NCBI GenBank assembly: GCA_947167445.1 | Contig: CAMVID010000011.1 | Location: 1 to 64,000 of the forward strand | Length of the DNA: 64,000 bases | Source: G11 sp947167445 | Lineage (GTDB): Bacteria; Bacillota; Clostridia; Lachnospirales; Lachnospiraceae | Reading direction: 5' to 3' | Shown here: one piece after another, positions 1 through 9,485 of the stretch | How positions within the stretch are numbered: position 1 is the stretch's first letter | Layout of the letters: each line of letters begins with the position of its first letter | Made by a program: the position numbers and the translations under genes | Notes under the pieces: generated by a model | Seen by the model: the letters and a program-made list of their open reading frames with translations, nothing else | Databases searched by the model: none | Told to the model about the DNA's origin: nothing

Positions 1-263
1 TAAAGAGCGTAGTTCTGGAATACCATTGCGATATCTCTGTCCTTAGGCTCTACATCGTTAACGAGCTTATCTCCGATCCATAATTCACCGGATGAAATAT
101 CTTCCAAACCTGCGATCATACGAAGGGTTGTAGATTTACCACATCCTGAAGGTCCAACGAAGATAATAAATTCTTTATCTTCAATCTCAAGGTTGAAATC
201 CTTAACAGCTTCAAATCCGTTAGGATAAACCTTGGTAATGTTTTTCATTTTTAATCCTGCCAT
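1..263 (-). CDS. Sugar ABC transporter ATP-binding protein, MsmK/UgpC type (5' part only)
   Basis: The reading frame starts at 263 and runs off the left edge of the window, so only the first 87 codons are present. They begin MAGLKMKNITKVYPNG and contain a Walker A motif (GPSGCGKST) followed by the Q-loop (VFQNYAL), in the spacing of MalK/MsmK/UgpC ATPases that energise carbohydrate importers of the CUT1 class. An AGGAGG ribosome site lies at 271-276. The signature motif, Walker B and C-terminal OB domain are outside the window. In Firmicutes one such ATPase often serves several importers. The importer at 60.6-63.9 kb has no ATPase of its own, so a shared role is plausible but inferred. Confidence 0.9.
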   Translation of the reverse strand, partial: MAGLKMKNITKVYPNGFEAVKDFNLEIEDKEFIIFVGPSGCGKSTTLRMIAGLEDISSGELWIGDKLVNDVEPKDRDIAMVFQNYAL

Positions 264-412
264 TACAGTTCCTCCTAAAAAACTAAATTTTAAATTCGGG
301 GCTAACCCCAGCCACTGAGAAAAGTATATATTATGGTGGTTCTTTTAGGCTATGCCACTATTCCACAAAATTTTGTTTAAAGATTGGTCAAATTGCACAC
401 CAAAATTTATTT

Positions 413-1891
413 TTAGTTATCTTTGCCGAAAAAAGCCAGCTGTTTCTTGCCATTTTTCTTGGCCTTATAAAGGGCAGTGTCGGCTGCACGGTACAAAGCG
501 TCGAAGGTTTTGCCATCGTCGGGGTATACTGCTGCACCCATACTTGCGGTTGCATAGAACTTTGTATACTCTCCAACCTGGAAATTGTTAAAGAACCTGG
601 ACATCTTTCTTGCTTCCGCCTCGATGTATTCCTGAGTCTTCATATCTTTAAGGAAAACCATGAACTCGTCGCCACCGATACGACCCACAATATCCGTAAC
701 CCTGAACTGAGAACCCAAACGCATTCCAAGGTACTGCAGTACCTCGTCCCCAAAGCCGTGGCCCAATGTATCATTAATCTTCTTGAAGTTATCAAGGTCA
801 AGAAGTATCAAAAGGCCTCTTCCATCAGGATTCTGGGCAATATAATTCTTAATTAGTTTCTCAGTTGCTATCTTATTATATAAACCGGTGAGAAGATCTG
901 TATCCGCCTTAACCTCAAGTTCCTGTTTGTTTGCGTTTTCTTTACGTCTGTTAAAGAGACTGAAGATAAGGAACACAACGAAAAATCCTGCTGTGGCAAT
1001 TCCTATTTCCCAGCAAAGAAGTCTGGTTTTCTGCCAGTCCCGTTTCTGGAGGGAATCGAAATATGTTCTGTTGACGCTCACCACCATTCGCCAGTCATTC
1101 ATATGTAAAGGTGCAACAATATATACCCTCGAGTCTGCGGCTCCCTTTACATGAAGAAGCTGGGTCTCATTAAGGGAGTTGTCTCTTATGGCATCTATGA
1201 TGGTATCCTGCCCGCAAAGGTCCTTAATGTTATCCCACATTCCCACTTCGTTTAAGATAACCATATTCTTGATTCCGAAGTACTTCGGGCACATACCCTC
1301 AGTGTCAACTATTCCATAGAAGCTTGTGTTTTCGAAGGGTGTATAAATGTTTTCAACGCCGAAAAGATCAGCGTCAAAGCAGACTATTGCGAAACCCTTC
1401 ATGTCCCCACCATAAACAATTGGTCTTGAAAGAATGAGACTTTGAGGCAAGTCAGTTAATCCGTCTCCCTCTACGAACCTGAAGGAAGCATTATCCTTCA
1501 GCTCAGAGAAATAAGAGGTACCCGAAAGATCCACCGCATATCCCTTATTGTCGAATCCTGCGCCGGATGCATCAACTATGGCAACTGCCTTTGCATTTGT
1601 GTTTTTCTTAAGTGAATCTGCAAGATGAGTCTTGGTGGTCTTTCTCATCTCGTGTTCAGAGGCAATGAAATCCACCATGGACTCCGTGGCGACCTCAGCT
1701 TCTTTGAGGCCCTTGGAAAAAGAATCGGCGGCCTTGGTTACTTCAACCTTGAAGTATTCCTCGATCGCCTTTTTAGATTTGGTCTTTCCTACGTCGGAAA
1801 GAGAGATTAATGACACCAAAATAACTGCCAGAATAACCATTATGGCAGCAAACCACCAAATTTCTGTTTTTCCCCTAAGCTTTGAAAGCAT
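413..1891 (-). CDS. Membrane diguanylate cyclase with extracellular sensor domain
   Basis: This 492-residue protein makes cyclic di-GMP from two GTP. Residues 11-32 and about 291-313 are membrane segments; the roughly 260 residues between them form an extracellular sensor with Cache-like character. A GGDEF domain fills about 328-488, with an intact GGDEF motif at 406-410. The product-inhibition I-site RxxD (RVTD) stands five residues before it, so feedback control by c-di-GMP is expected. No EAL or HD-GYP domain is present, so it should be synthetic only. The ribosome site is weak (GGGACG). The ligand cannot be read from sequence. A second cyclase lies at 4101-5795. Confidence 0.9.
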   Translation of the reverse strand: MLSKLRGKTEIWWFAAIMVILAVILVSLISLSDVGKTKSKKAIEEYFKVEVTKAADSFSKGLKEAEVATESMVDFIASEHEMRKTTKTHLADSLKKNTNAKAVAIVDASGAGFDNKGYAVDLSGTSYFSELKDNASFRFVEGDGLTDLPQSLILSRPIVYGGDMKGFAIVCFDADLFGVENIYTPFENTSFYGIVDTEGMCPKYFGIKNMVILNEVGMWDNIKDLCGQDTIIDAIRDNSLNETQLLHVKGAADSRVYIVAPLHMNDWRMVVSVNRTYFDSLQKRDWQKTRLLCWEIGIATAGFFVVFLIFSLFNRRKENANKQELEVKADTDLLTGLYNKIATEKLIKNYIAQNPDGRGLLILLDLDNFKKINDTLGHGFGDEVLQYLGMRLGSQFRVTDIVGRIGGDEFMVFLKDMKTQEYIEAEARKMSRFFNNFQVGEYTKFYATASMGAAVYPDDGKTFDALYRAADTALYKAKKNGKKQLAFFGKDN

Positions 1892-1927
1892 TAATACGTC
1901 CCTACAGAAGTAATCCCAAATATATTA

Positions 1928-2626
1928 TTATTTATCCTCTTCAGGCAATCCCTCGCCATCAGTTTCTTCTTCATCCACCACAACATGGAAATCCATATCC
2001 GAAACGGGCTCTTCCTTGTCCTCGGGCTCAAATTTCTTAAATGTGGTATTGTAGAGCATCGCGCCAAGATATGCGGGTAAAGCTATTCCGAACAGAAGAA
2101 CAACAGGTACCAGTCTGACGGAAAAATACAAAAGAACAATGGGAGCGATCTCCAAAACAGCCATACATAAAGCCTTGGGAGCTGCAAGCATACTCATGAA
2201 CACACCGTTCTTGATGGTCTTGGGTACCGTATTCTCGAAATGTGAGAGAACCGGAAATACATATCTTGTAACTACGAAAACAATAATGGAAACCGCAAGG
2301 ATAATGGTTCCGAGTCCCTGCGGAACATTCTGTGCATTAAGCAGAATAAAATAGTCACCCACAAAAATAAGAATTATAACAATACCAATGGCCCAAATGG
2401 CTGTGGCCTGTTTAAAATTCTGCTTGAATGACTTCATGTAGTCCTTGAAAATATAACCCTCTTCGCCTCTGACCATCTTAAGGGATACATAATGAAGCGC
2501 TGTGATTGCTGCTCCTGCCGTGATAATCGGCACGCAAAGGAAAGCAGTCAGAAGATTAAGGAGCATTAAATCTCCCATTCTGGAAAGAAAGCGCATCAAA
2601 GGACTGTCTATATTTAAAAACTTCAT
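1928..2626 (-). CDS. YesL-family (DUF624) membrane protein
   Basis: A 232-residue integral membrane protein with about five hydrophobic segments, starting MKFLNIDSPLMRFLSRMGDL. The N-terminal sequence up to the RGEEG motif near residue 55 is characteristic of the YesL/DUF624 family, whose members usually sit beside carbohydrate ABC transporters and YesMN-type two-component systems. Their biochemical role is unknown. The C-terminus is a short acidic tail (about 205-232) rich in Glu and Asp. The gene starts 17 bases after the GNAT gene's stop and ends 36 bases before the downstream diguanylate cyclase start, so it probably belongs to the same transcript as both. Confidence 0.8.
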   Translation of the reverse strand: MKFLNIDSPLMRFLSRMGDLMLLNLLTAFLCVPIITAGAAITALHYVSLKMVRGEEGYIFKDYMKSFKQNFKQATAIWAIGIVIILIFVGDYFILLNAQNVPQGLGTIILAVSIIVFVVTRYVFPVLSHFENTVPKTIKNGVFMSMLAAPKALCMAVLEIAPIVLLYFSVRLVPVVLLFGIALPAYLGAMLYNTTFKKFEPEDKEEPVSDMDFHVVVDEEETDGEGLPEEDK

Positions 2627-2643
2627 AATTACCTGTTAACCTC

Positions 2644-3120
2644 TCAAAAAATCATTTCCATAGGAGTGAATCTCATACCGTCTCGCTCGGTTTCCTCTCC
2701 TATCTTCAAGAACCCTTCAGCCTCATAAAACGAGTAGGCATAGGGCGCAGCAAATACTGTGGCCGAGTTTATATTGACCTCATTGGCAAGGTACTGCCTT
2801 GTGTATTCCATCAAAGCTCTTCCTATGCCTCTTCTGTGGTAATCACCGTCCACAAACAAAAGCGATATATGGTTATCGTTTCTAAGAGAAATAAGTCCTA
2901 CAATCCTGTCCTTAATGAGCGCCACAAACAAAGGATATCTGCCTTCGCAGAAATTCCTGTAAAGCTTTGAATCCGTAACAAACTCCTTAAAGTTATCGAT
3001 GCCCTCGCGCTTATAGTCATCGGCATCAAACCTTAAAAATGTTCGCCAGGCCAAATCCATTGCCGGTTGCCAATCATCTATACTTGCAGGTCTTACCTGA
3101 ATATTGTCTTCAAAACTCAT
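2644..3120 (-). CDS. GNAT-family N-acetyltransferase
   Basis: A 158-residue single-domain acetyltransferase. The acetyl-CoA binding motif A is visible as VDGDYHRRGIGRALMEY (the RRGIGRAL loop), preceded by the beta strand LLFVDG; the C-terminal AAPYAYSFYEAEGFLKIGEE matches motif B, where the Tyr often acts as general acid. The substrate cannot be predicted. An AAGG ribosome site precedes the ATG at 3120. It lies between the lipase-like hydrolase and the YesL gene, on the same strand and closely spaced. Confidence 0.85.
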   Translation of the reverse strand: MSFEDNIQVRPASIDDWQPAMDLAWRTFLRFDADDYKREGIDNFKEFVTDSKLYRNFCEGRYPLFVALIKDRIVGLISLRNDNHISLLFVDGDYHRRGIGRALMEYTRQYLANEVNINSATVFAAPYAYSFYEAEGFLKIGEETERDGMRFTPMEMIF

Positions 3121-3168
3121 AGTAACTAACCTTGAATTATATCAAGAAGATTATATAGGAAAAATATC

Positions 3169-4104
3169 CTATTTACAAGTATGTGCATTAACAAAATCGA
3201 AGATGTCACTGTAGACCTGTTCCTTGCCGGCCTCGTTTAATATCTCATGTCTCATTCCGTCATAAAGAACAAGTTCCACATCCTTTATTCCTGCTGCCTT
3301 ATAAGCCTTGGAAACACTCTCGGGACCCTTTCCGTAGTTACCCACAGGATCCTCTTTACCTGCAATTACAAGGAGAGGCAGATTCTTCGGAATCTTGTCG
3401 ATATTGTCACTCTTTTGGCATCTCTTAATCAGTTCAAATAAGGTTCTGAATCCGTTTACAGGGAATGTAAAGCCGCAAAGGGGATCGGCAATGTACTTGT
3501 CAACATTGGCTTCGTCCACGGAAAGCCAGTCCATAGCCGTTCTCTTGTTAGGTATTCTCTTTAAGTAGCTTCCGAAGGCCATTCCCTCCAAAAGCTTACT
3601 GATATGATTGTCTCCAAGGAAAAGCTTCTGAAGCCCTGCAACAGCCTTACCTCCCGCAAGGACAGCACCTGGCTGTTCTCCGGTACCCATGATTACCGCA
3701 CATTCAATTCCCGTTCCGTATCTTATAACATAGTTTCTTACTATAAAGGAACCCATACTGTGTCCGAGAATGGCCACCGGAATTCCGGGATACTCTTCCT
3801 GGGTAAGCTTCTTAAGTCTGTGAACATCACGTACCACAACGGTAGCGGGGTCAACAGCCGCAAAATATCCGGGATTCTTATCCTCTCTAATGGATTTGCC
3901 GTGTCCCAGGTTGTCTATTCCGGTTACCAGAAATCCTCTGTCAGTGAAATAGTTGGCAAGGCCTTCATACCTTTCGATATACTCTGCCATTCCGTGCACC
4001 AGAACAAGAATGGCCTTTACGGATTCATCATCCGGAAGCCATCTTACGGCATGTACCTTTGAGTGATTGTCTCTTGATTCGAAGTAAAACTCTTTTTTCT
4101 TCAT
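3169..4104 (-). CDS. Alpha/beta hydrolase, monoacylglycerol lipase/lysophospholipase type
   Basis: A 311-residue serine hydrolase of the Hydrolase_4 family, with no signal peptide, so it should be cytoplasmic. The oxyanion motif LVHGMAEY is near residue 37 and the nucleophile elbow GHSMGS is near 114. The remaining triad members are a likely Asp in AGKEDPVG near 271 and His in GMRHEILNE near 287. This family cleaves monoglycerides, lysophospholipids or related carboxyl esters; which one cannot be told. The ATG overlaps the stop of the upstream diguanylate cyclase by four bases (ATGA), so the two genes are translationally coupled. Confidence 0.85.
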   Translation of the reverse strand: MKKKEFYFESRDNHSKVHAVRWLPDDESVKAILVLVHGMAEYIERYEGLANYFTDRGFLVTGIDNLGHGKSIREDKNPGYFAAVDPATVVVRDVHRLKKLTQEEYPGIPVAILGHSMGSFIVRNYVIRYGTGIECAVIMGTGEQPGAVLAGGKAVAGLQKLFLGDNHISKLLEGMAFGSYLKRIPNKRTAMDWLSVDEANVDKYIADPLCGFTFPVNGFRTLFELIKRCQKSDNIDKIPKNLPLLVIAGKEDPVGNYGKGPESVSKAYKAAGIKDVELVLYDGMRHEILNEAGKEQVYSDIFDFVNAHTCK

Positions 4105-5795
4105 GAGCGTTTCCCTTCCCTTTTCATTTGAGCTTTTCTAACGTACATTCTGCTGTCTGCAATTCTGTATATCTCTTTGGCATTCATGCTTGGATACTCG
4201 CTTCTCTTGCAGTATCCGTAAGCAGCGCTTATATTGAGCATCGGCAGCTCTTCGTTTTTTAATTCAATCTCAGACTGAAGCTTCCATATAATGCTGTCCA
4301 TATCTTTGTATTTAAGATCCGTAACTATGGCAGCAAATTCGTCTCCGCCCATTCTGGCAATCATTGAACTTCCGCCGAAGGTTTTCTTTAAACAATCCGC
4401 CATGGAAGTTATAAGAAGGTCTCCCATCTCATGCCCCAGGGTATCATTTATGTGCTTAAGTCCATTTACATCAACTGCAACCAGGGCAAAATCGTCAGGT
4501 TTCTCCTCCAGAGTCTTAAGGCAGTCGTCATAGCTTCTCCTGTTGGGAATTCCGGTAAGAGGGTCGGTATATGCAAGTTTTTGAAGGGCATCTGTCTTAA
4601 TGGCTTCTTCTTTTGCCTTCTCGTTTTCCAGGTAGTAATCCCACACGAGGCAGATAACAAATACAATCGCACCCATACATGTTATGGACGAGAAATGTCT
4701 TTTGTTGGTTTCGATTCCCAACTTTTGGAAAAAGAATAAAACCACATCCGCCAAAGCAAAGACGGAAATGGAAACAATTCCCAAAAACAAAGCCTTCGAC
4801 GTAAAAGTCTTATGTATCACATCATTGAGACAAATGGCAAGTATTCCCACCGTCTCCATTATTATCAATGCAAGCTGGCCCCAAATAGCTGCCGAAATAT
4901 GAAGCTTGTCGGTAGCGTGGGCAATGGTAACCACTATAATGAAAAGAATCTGGGACACAACAAGAGACTTGTAGGTTGCTCTTATTGAAATTGTATCTCT
5001 GTTCTTTAAGTCGGTCCAAAAGTATATCAGGAAAAATAAGGGTGTAAAAAACAGCGAATAATACTCCATATAATTCTTAAAGAGCATATTATTCGTAAAG
5101 ATATCCATAAGATGGTAACTGCACATTGACCACGTGGAAAGAGACAGGGCGAACCCTCCCACCGATGCAAGTCTTAAAGCTCCCTGTTTGGTCAGGTGCA
5201 AAACCAGCCCAAAAACAACCAGCCCAAGGCCAAGAACCATGAGAAACATGTTCATTGCCAGGAGTCTTCTGTTAACTGCTGCATAATTCACCATCATGGT
5301 TGTGGAATCATAGATGGTTGGTGCACGAAGAGATTTCGTGTCGACGGATTCGGAAGAAATATATCTGATTGCCAGTTTCTTTCCGGGATAATCATAGGGA
5401 AGGGCAAAATACAGGAAGCCATAGCCTATGAACTTATTATTTAACGTTCTTTCAACCCCGTATTCAAAGATTTCTTCTCCGTCTAAGAACACTTCAACGC
5501 TGCAGTGATTTGAATACAGGCGCATCATGGGGTTGGTAATTGTTTTGTTGGGAAGGGTCGTTGTAATAACAACGCTGTCCCCTCTCATTAAAGTATCAAA
5601 CCTTTGCTCTGACAGTTTTACATCGGAATAGATTCCGTCCTTCGTCTCCATCTCCCAATGGTCAATCAGTTCAATGTTCTGGGTGTCCGCTTCTCTCCTT
5701 GAATCTGAAACAGCTGTCACTACATAACAAAAAAAGAGGATAACGAGCGCACTGACAGCCATCACAGTTTTAATTTTTTGTGATATTGTCTTCAC
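4101..5795 (-). CDS. Multi-span membrane diguanylate cyclase, degenerate I-site
   Basis: A 564-residue protein starting with GTG at 5795, chosen because GGGAGG lies eight bases upstream. After an N-terminal membrane anchor comes an extracellular beta-rich domain of about 150 residues (VEVFLDGEEIFEYG and neighbours), then about seven membrane segments and a GGDEF domain (about 410-560). This order resembles 7TMR-DISM receptors fused to GGDEF. The GGDEF motif at 483-487 is intact, but the RxxD inhibitory site is replaced by GGSS, so product inhibition is probably lost. Its stop overlaps the start of the lipase-like hydrolase by four bases. The ligand is unknown. Confidence 0.85.
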   Translation of the reverse strand: MKTISQKIKTVMAVSALVILFFCYVVTAVSDSRREADTQNIELIDHWEMETKDGIYSDVKLSEQRFDTLMRGDSVVITTTLPNKTITNPMMRLYSNHCSVEVFLDGEEIFEYGVERTLNNKFIGYGFLYFALPYDYPGKKLAIRYISSESVDTKSLRAPTIYDSTTMMVNYAAVNRRLLAMNMFLMVLGLGLVVFGLVLHLTKQGALRLASVGGFALSLSTWSMCSYHLMDIFTNNMLFKNYMEYYSLFFTPLFFLIYFWTDLKNRDTISIRATYKSLVVSQILFIIVVTIAHATDKLHISAAIWGQLALIIMETVGILAICLNDVIHKTFTSKALFLGIVSISVFALADVVLFFFQKLGIETNKRHFSSITCMGAIVFVICLVWDYYLENEKAKEEAIKTDALQKLAYTDPLTGIPNRRSYDDCLKTLEEKPDDFALVAVDVNGLKHINDTLGHEMGDLLITSMADCLKKTFGGSSMIARMGGDEFAAIVTDLKYKDMDSIIWKLQSEIELKNEELPMLNISAAYGYCKRSEYPSMNAKEIYRIADSRMYVRKAQMKREGKRS

Positions 5796-5825
5796 GCCGT
5801 ATCCTCCCTAATCTTTAATCCCTTA

Positions 5826-7796
5826 TTAGCAGATCTCTGCGCCGGAGGGCATCTCCTTTTCCGGTGTCATCAATGACAGATTACCGTTTTCATCCTCCGC
5901 ACACAAAAGCATCCCTTCAGATAAAACACCGGCAAGTGTTGCAGGCTTAAGGTTCACAAGAACCATAACCTTCTTACCTACCATTTCCTCGGGCTTGTAA
6001 TAAGCCTTGATTCCGGAAACGATCTGTTTTACCTTGCTTCCGATTCGCACCTGTGAGCAAAGAAGCTTCTTTGAATTCTTTACTTCTTCACAGGCAATTA
6101 TTTCTCCCACCTGAAATTGAAGTTTGTCAAAATCGCCATACTCAATTTCATCCTTTGACGGGATATCTATTCCCTTTTCATCTTCCCTGTTATCTTCAGT
6201 AACTCCTGCCTCGGCTTTCTGAATCTCAGCGATTCTTGCAGCTTCTGCGAGTACATCCTTTATATCAAGTCTTGCGAACAAAATCTCAGGTGTCTCAGTA
6301 ACCTTTGTTCCGTTCTCCAAAAGCCCGAAGGTCGTAAGTGTATCAAAATCTCTGAGCTTAACGTTCAGCTGCTTGCATATCTTTTCGGCTGTTTCCGGAA
6401 GGAAAGGCCAAAGGAGGGCTGCGCCTATGCTGATGCTTTCACAAAGGTTATAAAGAACTGTTGCAAGTCTGTCCTTCTTTGCCTCGTCCTTTGCAAGAAC
6501 CCAGGGCTCTGTTTCATCAATATACTTGTTGCATCTCTTAAACAGAGCAAATATTTCTGTGATGGCATCCGCCACATGCAAATCTTCCATCTTTTCAGAA
6601 ACTCTGTTTCTTGTATCTGTTACAACAGCCTTAAGGTCTTCATCTACGGCATCTGTTACTTTCTTGTCCTCAACCACTCCGCCAAAATACTTGTTGCTCA
6701 TGGAAATGGTTCTGTTAACCAGGTTTCCGAGAACGTTGGCAAGATCTGAGTTAACCCTCTCTGTCATAAGCTCCCAGGAAATGGAGCCGTCATTTTCAAA
6801 GGGCATCTCATGGATCATGAAGTATCTTACGGCATCAACTCCGAAGAACTTTGCCAAATCATCGGCGTAGATAACGTTGCCTTTGGATTTACTCATCTTT
6901 CCATCTCCGGCAAGAAGCCAGGGATGACCAAATACCTGCTTAGGTAGGGGCTCGCCCAATGCCATAAGGAAAATAGGCCAGTAAATGGTATGGAATCTTA
7001 CTATATCCTTGCCGATAAGATGAAGGTCTGCGGGCCAGTACTTCTTGTACTGTTCAGAACTGTTGCCCTCTGCGTCATATCCTATTCCGGTAATGTAGTT
7101 CGTAAGGGCATCAAGCCATACATAAACCACGTGTTTCTCATCAAAAGTAACAGGTATTCCCCACTTGAAAGATGTTCTTGAAACACATAAATCCTGAAGT
7201 CCGGGAAGAAGGAAGTTGTTCATCATCTCGTTCTTTCTGGAAACAGGCTGTATAAACTCGGGATGAGTATTAATATGCTCAATCAGTCTGTCGGCATATT
7301 TGCTCATCTTGAAGAAATATGCTTCCTCTTTGGCAGGTTTAACCTCACGGCCACAGTCAGGGCACTTTCCGTCCACCAGCTGGGACTCTGTCCAGAAGGA
7401 TTCACAGGGTGTACAGTAAAGGCCCTCGTAAGCTCCCTTATAAATATCTCCCTGATCATAAAGTCTCTTAAAAATCTTCTGAACCTGCTTCTCGTGATTG
7501 GTATCAGTCGTTCTTATGAACTTATCGTAAGAGCAGTTAAGGCAATCACAGATTCCCTTAATCTGTCCGGCAACATCATCAACGAATTCCTTGGGAGTAA
7601 CGCCGGCTTCCGCTGCCTTTATCTCAACCTTCTGACCATGTTCATCGGTTCCGGTCTGGAAGAATACGTCGTATCCTTCTCTCCTCTTATATCTTGCAAT
7701 ACTGTCTGCCAAAACTATCTCATAGCTGTTACCTATATGAGGTTTACCAGATGTATAAGCTATGGCAGTAGTAATATAGTACTTTCCTTTATTCAT
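5826..7796 (-). CDS. metG: Methionyl-tRNA synthetase
   Basis: This 656-residue cytoplasmic enzyme charges tRNA-Met. The class I signature HIGN is at 20-23 and KMSKS at 300-304. A zinc knuckle is formed by C128, C131, C145 and C148. The last 110 residues form the EMAP/Trbp111-like tRNA-binding domain found in the longer, dimeric form of MetG. The length agrees with the family. AAGAGG precedes the ATG. It lies 65 bases downstream of rpe on the same strand; that gap is too short for a T-box leader, so transcription may come from the rpe side. Confidence 0.97.
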   Translation of the reverse strand: MNKGKYYITTAIAYTSGKPHIGNSYEIVLADSIARYKRREGYDVFFQTGTDEHGQKVEIKAAEAGVTPKEFVDDVAGQIKGICDCLNCSYDKFIRTTDTNHEKQVQKIFKRLYDQGDIYKGAYEGLYCTPCESFWTESQLVDGKCPDCGREVKPAKEEAYFFKMSKYADRLIEHINTHPEFIQPVSRKNEMMNNFLLPGLQDLCVSRTSFKWGIPVTFDEKHVVYVWLDALTNYITGIGYDAEGNSSEQYKKYWPADLHLIGKDIVRFHTIYWPIFLMALGEPLPKQVFGHPWLLAGDGKMSKSKGNVIYADDLAKFFGVDAVRYFMIHEMPFENDGSISWELMTERVNSDLANVLGNLVNRTISMSNKYFGGVVEDKKVTDAVDEDLKAVVTDTRNRVSEKMEDLHVADAITEIFALFKRCNKYIDETEPWVLAKDEAKKDRLATVLYNLCESISIGAALLWPFLPETAEKICKQLNVKLRDFDTLTTFGLLENGTKVTETPEILFARLDIKDVLAEAARIAEIQKAEAGVTEDNREDEKGIDIPSKDEIEYGDFDKLQFQVGEIIACEEVKNSKKLLCSQVRIGSKVKQIVSGIKAYYKPEEMVGKKVMVLVNLKPATLAGVLSEGMLLCAEDENGNLSLMTPEKEMPSGAEIC

Positions 7797-7861
7797 TTTC
7801 TAACCTCTTATGCAATATTCTGTAACCTTTAGAATACCACACTTTACTGCATTCCTGCAAA

Positions 7862-8524
7862 CTATTCGTGGTTTTCGAATACAGCCATAAAATCTTTTAC
7901 ATTTTTTGAAAGGTCGCCCTTAAAAATGGCAGACCCGGCAACCACAACATCCACTCCGGCGTCAAGAACCTTATAAACGTTATCAAGCTTTATTCCTCCG
8001 TCTACAGAAAGACGGATATCTCTGCCGGATTCGTCTATCAAAGCCCTGGCTTCCCTTATTTTGTCCGTAGCGGATTCCATGTATTTCTGACCTCCGAATC
8101 CAGGCTCCACGCCCATGATAAGAATCAGGTCAAGGCTGCCCATGTATGGCCTTAGGGTTTCTATGGGAGTTGCGGGTTTTACCGATAAGCCGGCTTTGAT
8201 TCCCAAACTGTGAATCAGATCAATGGTTTCCTGTACGTGGTTACATGCTTCGGGATGGAAGGTGATTATATCTGCTCCGCATTCCACGAATTCTTTGATA
8301 TATCTTTCTGGATCCTGCACCATAAGATGTACATCGAAGGTTTTCGTTGTCACTTTCCTTATGGTCTCAATTACGGGCATTCCGAAGGATATGGACGGGA
8401 CAAAAGCCCCGTCCATGACATCTATGTGGATATATTCTGCTCCGGCAGCATCAACAGTTCTAATCTGTTCCCCCAGTATACTGAAATCTGCTGCCAAAAT
8501 TGATGGTGAAAGTCTTCTTTTCAT
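7862..8524 (-). CDS. rpe: Ribulose-phosphate 3-epimerase
   Basis: The 220-residue TIM-barrel enzyme interconverts ribulose 5-phosphate and xylulose 5-phosphate. The start at 8524 (MKRRLSPSILAADFS) is preferred over an in-frame ATG 60 bases upstream, because it has a GGGGGGAG ribosome site and its N-terminus matches the family. Metal-site motifs HIDVMDG (near 34) and VDGG (near 175) and the phosphate loop GSAIF are present. It starts 22 bases after the transketolase C-subunit gene, so pentose-phosphate enzymes are co-transcribed. It converts xylulose 5-phosphate coming from XylB into the other pentose phosphates. Confidence 0.95.
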   Translation of the reverse strand: MKRRLSPSILAADFSILGEQIRTVDAAGAEYIHIDVMDGAFVPSISFGMPVIETIRKVTTKTFDVHLMVQDPERYIKEFVECGADIITFHPEACNHVQETIDLIHSLGIKAGLSVKPATPIETLRPYMGSLDLILIMGVEPGFGGQKYMESATDKIREARALIDESGRDIRLSVDGGIKLDNVYKVLDAGVDVVVAGSAIFKGDLSKNVKDFMAVFENHE

Positions 8525-8546
8525 CTTCTCTCCCCCCGCTTTTACC

Positions 8547-9485
8547 CTAGGAAAGAAACTGCTCAACAGACTTAGCGATTCCATCAGCGTCCAAGCCGTA
8601 CTTAGTTAAAAGTGCGCCGGCTGAACCGGATTCGCCGAATACATCATTGATACCAATCTTTTTAACCTTTGTAGGACACTCTTCGCTGAGAACGTCACAA
8701 ACTGCGCTTCCCAGGCCTCCGATAACGGAATGCTCCTCAACAGTAACGACCTTGCCTGTCTTCTTGGCGGTCTTGATGATGAGATCCTTATCGATGGGCT
8801 TGATGGTGCAGATATTGATAACTTCAGCATCGATGCCCTTAGCCTTGAGGGCTTCAGCTGCCTTAAGAGACTGTTCAACGCACACACCTGTAGCGATGAT
8901 GGATACGTCCTTACCCTCTTTCAAAACAGTTCCTTTTCCGATCTCAAACTTATAACCGGGGAAATCGTTTACAAGACCGCAGGCTGCACGGCCGAATCTT
9001 AAATAAACGGGGCCTTCATGCTCAGCAGCAGCCATAACTGCAGCCTTTGCCTCGATATCATCTGCGGGAACCATAACAACCATTCCGGGAATCTCGCGCA
9101 TAAGAGCGATGTCCTCGTTACACTGGTGTGTTGCACCGTCTTCACCTACTGTGATTCCGGCATGGGTTGCACCGATCTTTACATTGAGCTTGGGGTAACC
9201 TATGGAGTTACGAACCTGCTCAAATGCTCTTCCGCTGGCAAACATAGCAAAAGAACTTGCAAAGGGAATCTTGCCTACTGTTGCAAGACCTGCAGCGATT
9301 CCCATCATGTTACACTCTGCTATTCCGCAGTCAATGAATCTGTCGGGATATGCTTTCTTGAAAGTACCTGTTTTGGTGGCTCCTGCCAAGTCCGCATCAA
9401 GTACTACTACATTTTCGTTCTTTGCGCCCAACTCAACAAGGGCGTTTCCGTAACTTTCACGGGTAGCGATTTTAACGTCTGACAT
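8547..9485 (-). CDS. Transketolase, C-terminal subunit
   Basis: A 312-residue protein equal to the pyrimidine-binding and C-terminal domains of transketolase. It carries the catalytic-Glu region (DCGIAECNMMGIAAG, near 51-65), the GEDGATHQ motif, and a C-terminal domain with VTVEEHSVIGGLG. Together with the N-terminal subunit encoded immediately upstream it transfers two-carbon units between sugar phosphates, using thiamine diphosphate. Split transketolase is common in Clostridia and Archaea and is not a frameshift artefact: the two frames overlap by one base (TAATG) and both ends match family ends. 1-deoxyxylulose-phosphate synthase is excluded because it is a single long chain. Confidence 0.95.
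   Translation of the reverse strand: MSDVKIATRESYGNALVELGAKNENVVVLDADLAGATKTGTFKKAYPDRFIDCGIAECNMMGIAAGLATVGKIPFASSFAMFASGRAFEQVRNSIGYPKLNVKIGATHAGITVGEDGATHQCNEDIALMREIPGMVVMVPADDIEAKAAVMAAAEHEGPVYLRFGRAACGLVNDFPGYKFEIGKGTVLKEGKDVSIIATGVCVEQSLKAAEALKAKGIDAEVINICTIKPIDKDLIIKTAKKTGKVVTVEEHSVIGGLGSAVCDVLSEECPTKVKKIGINDVFGESGSAGALLTKYGLDADGIAKSVEQFLS

Noticed and set aside
3155..3172. Small inverted repeat ATAGGA/TCCTAT near the lipase-like gene's end as terminator
   Set aside because: The stem is short and AT-rich with no clear T-run.
7797..7861. T-box leader before metG
   Set aside because: The gap to rpe is only 65 bases and shows no antiterminator or specifier structure.
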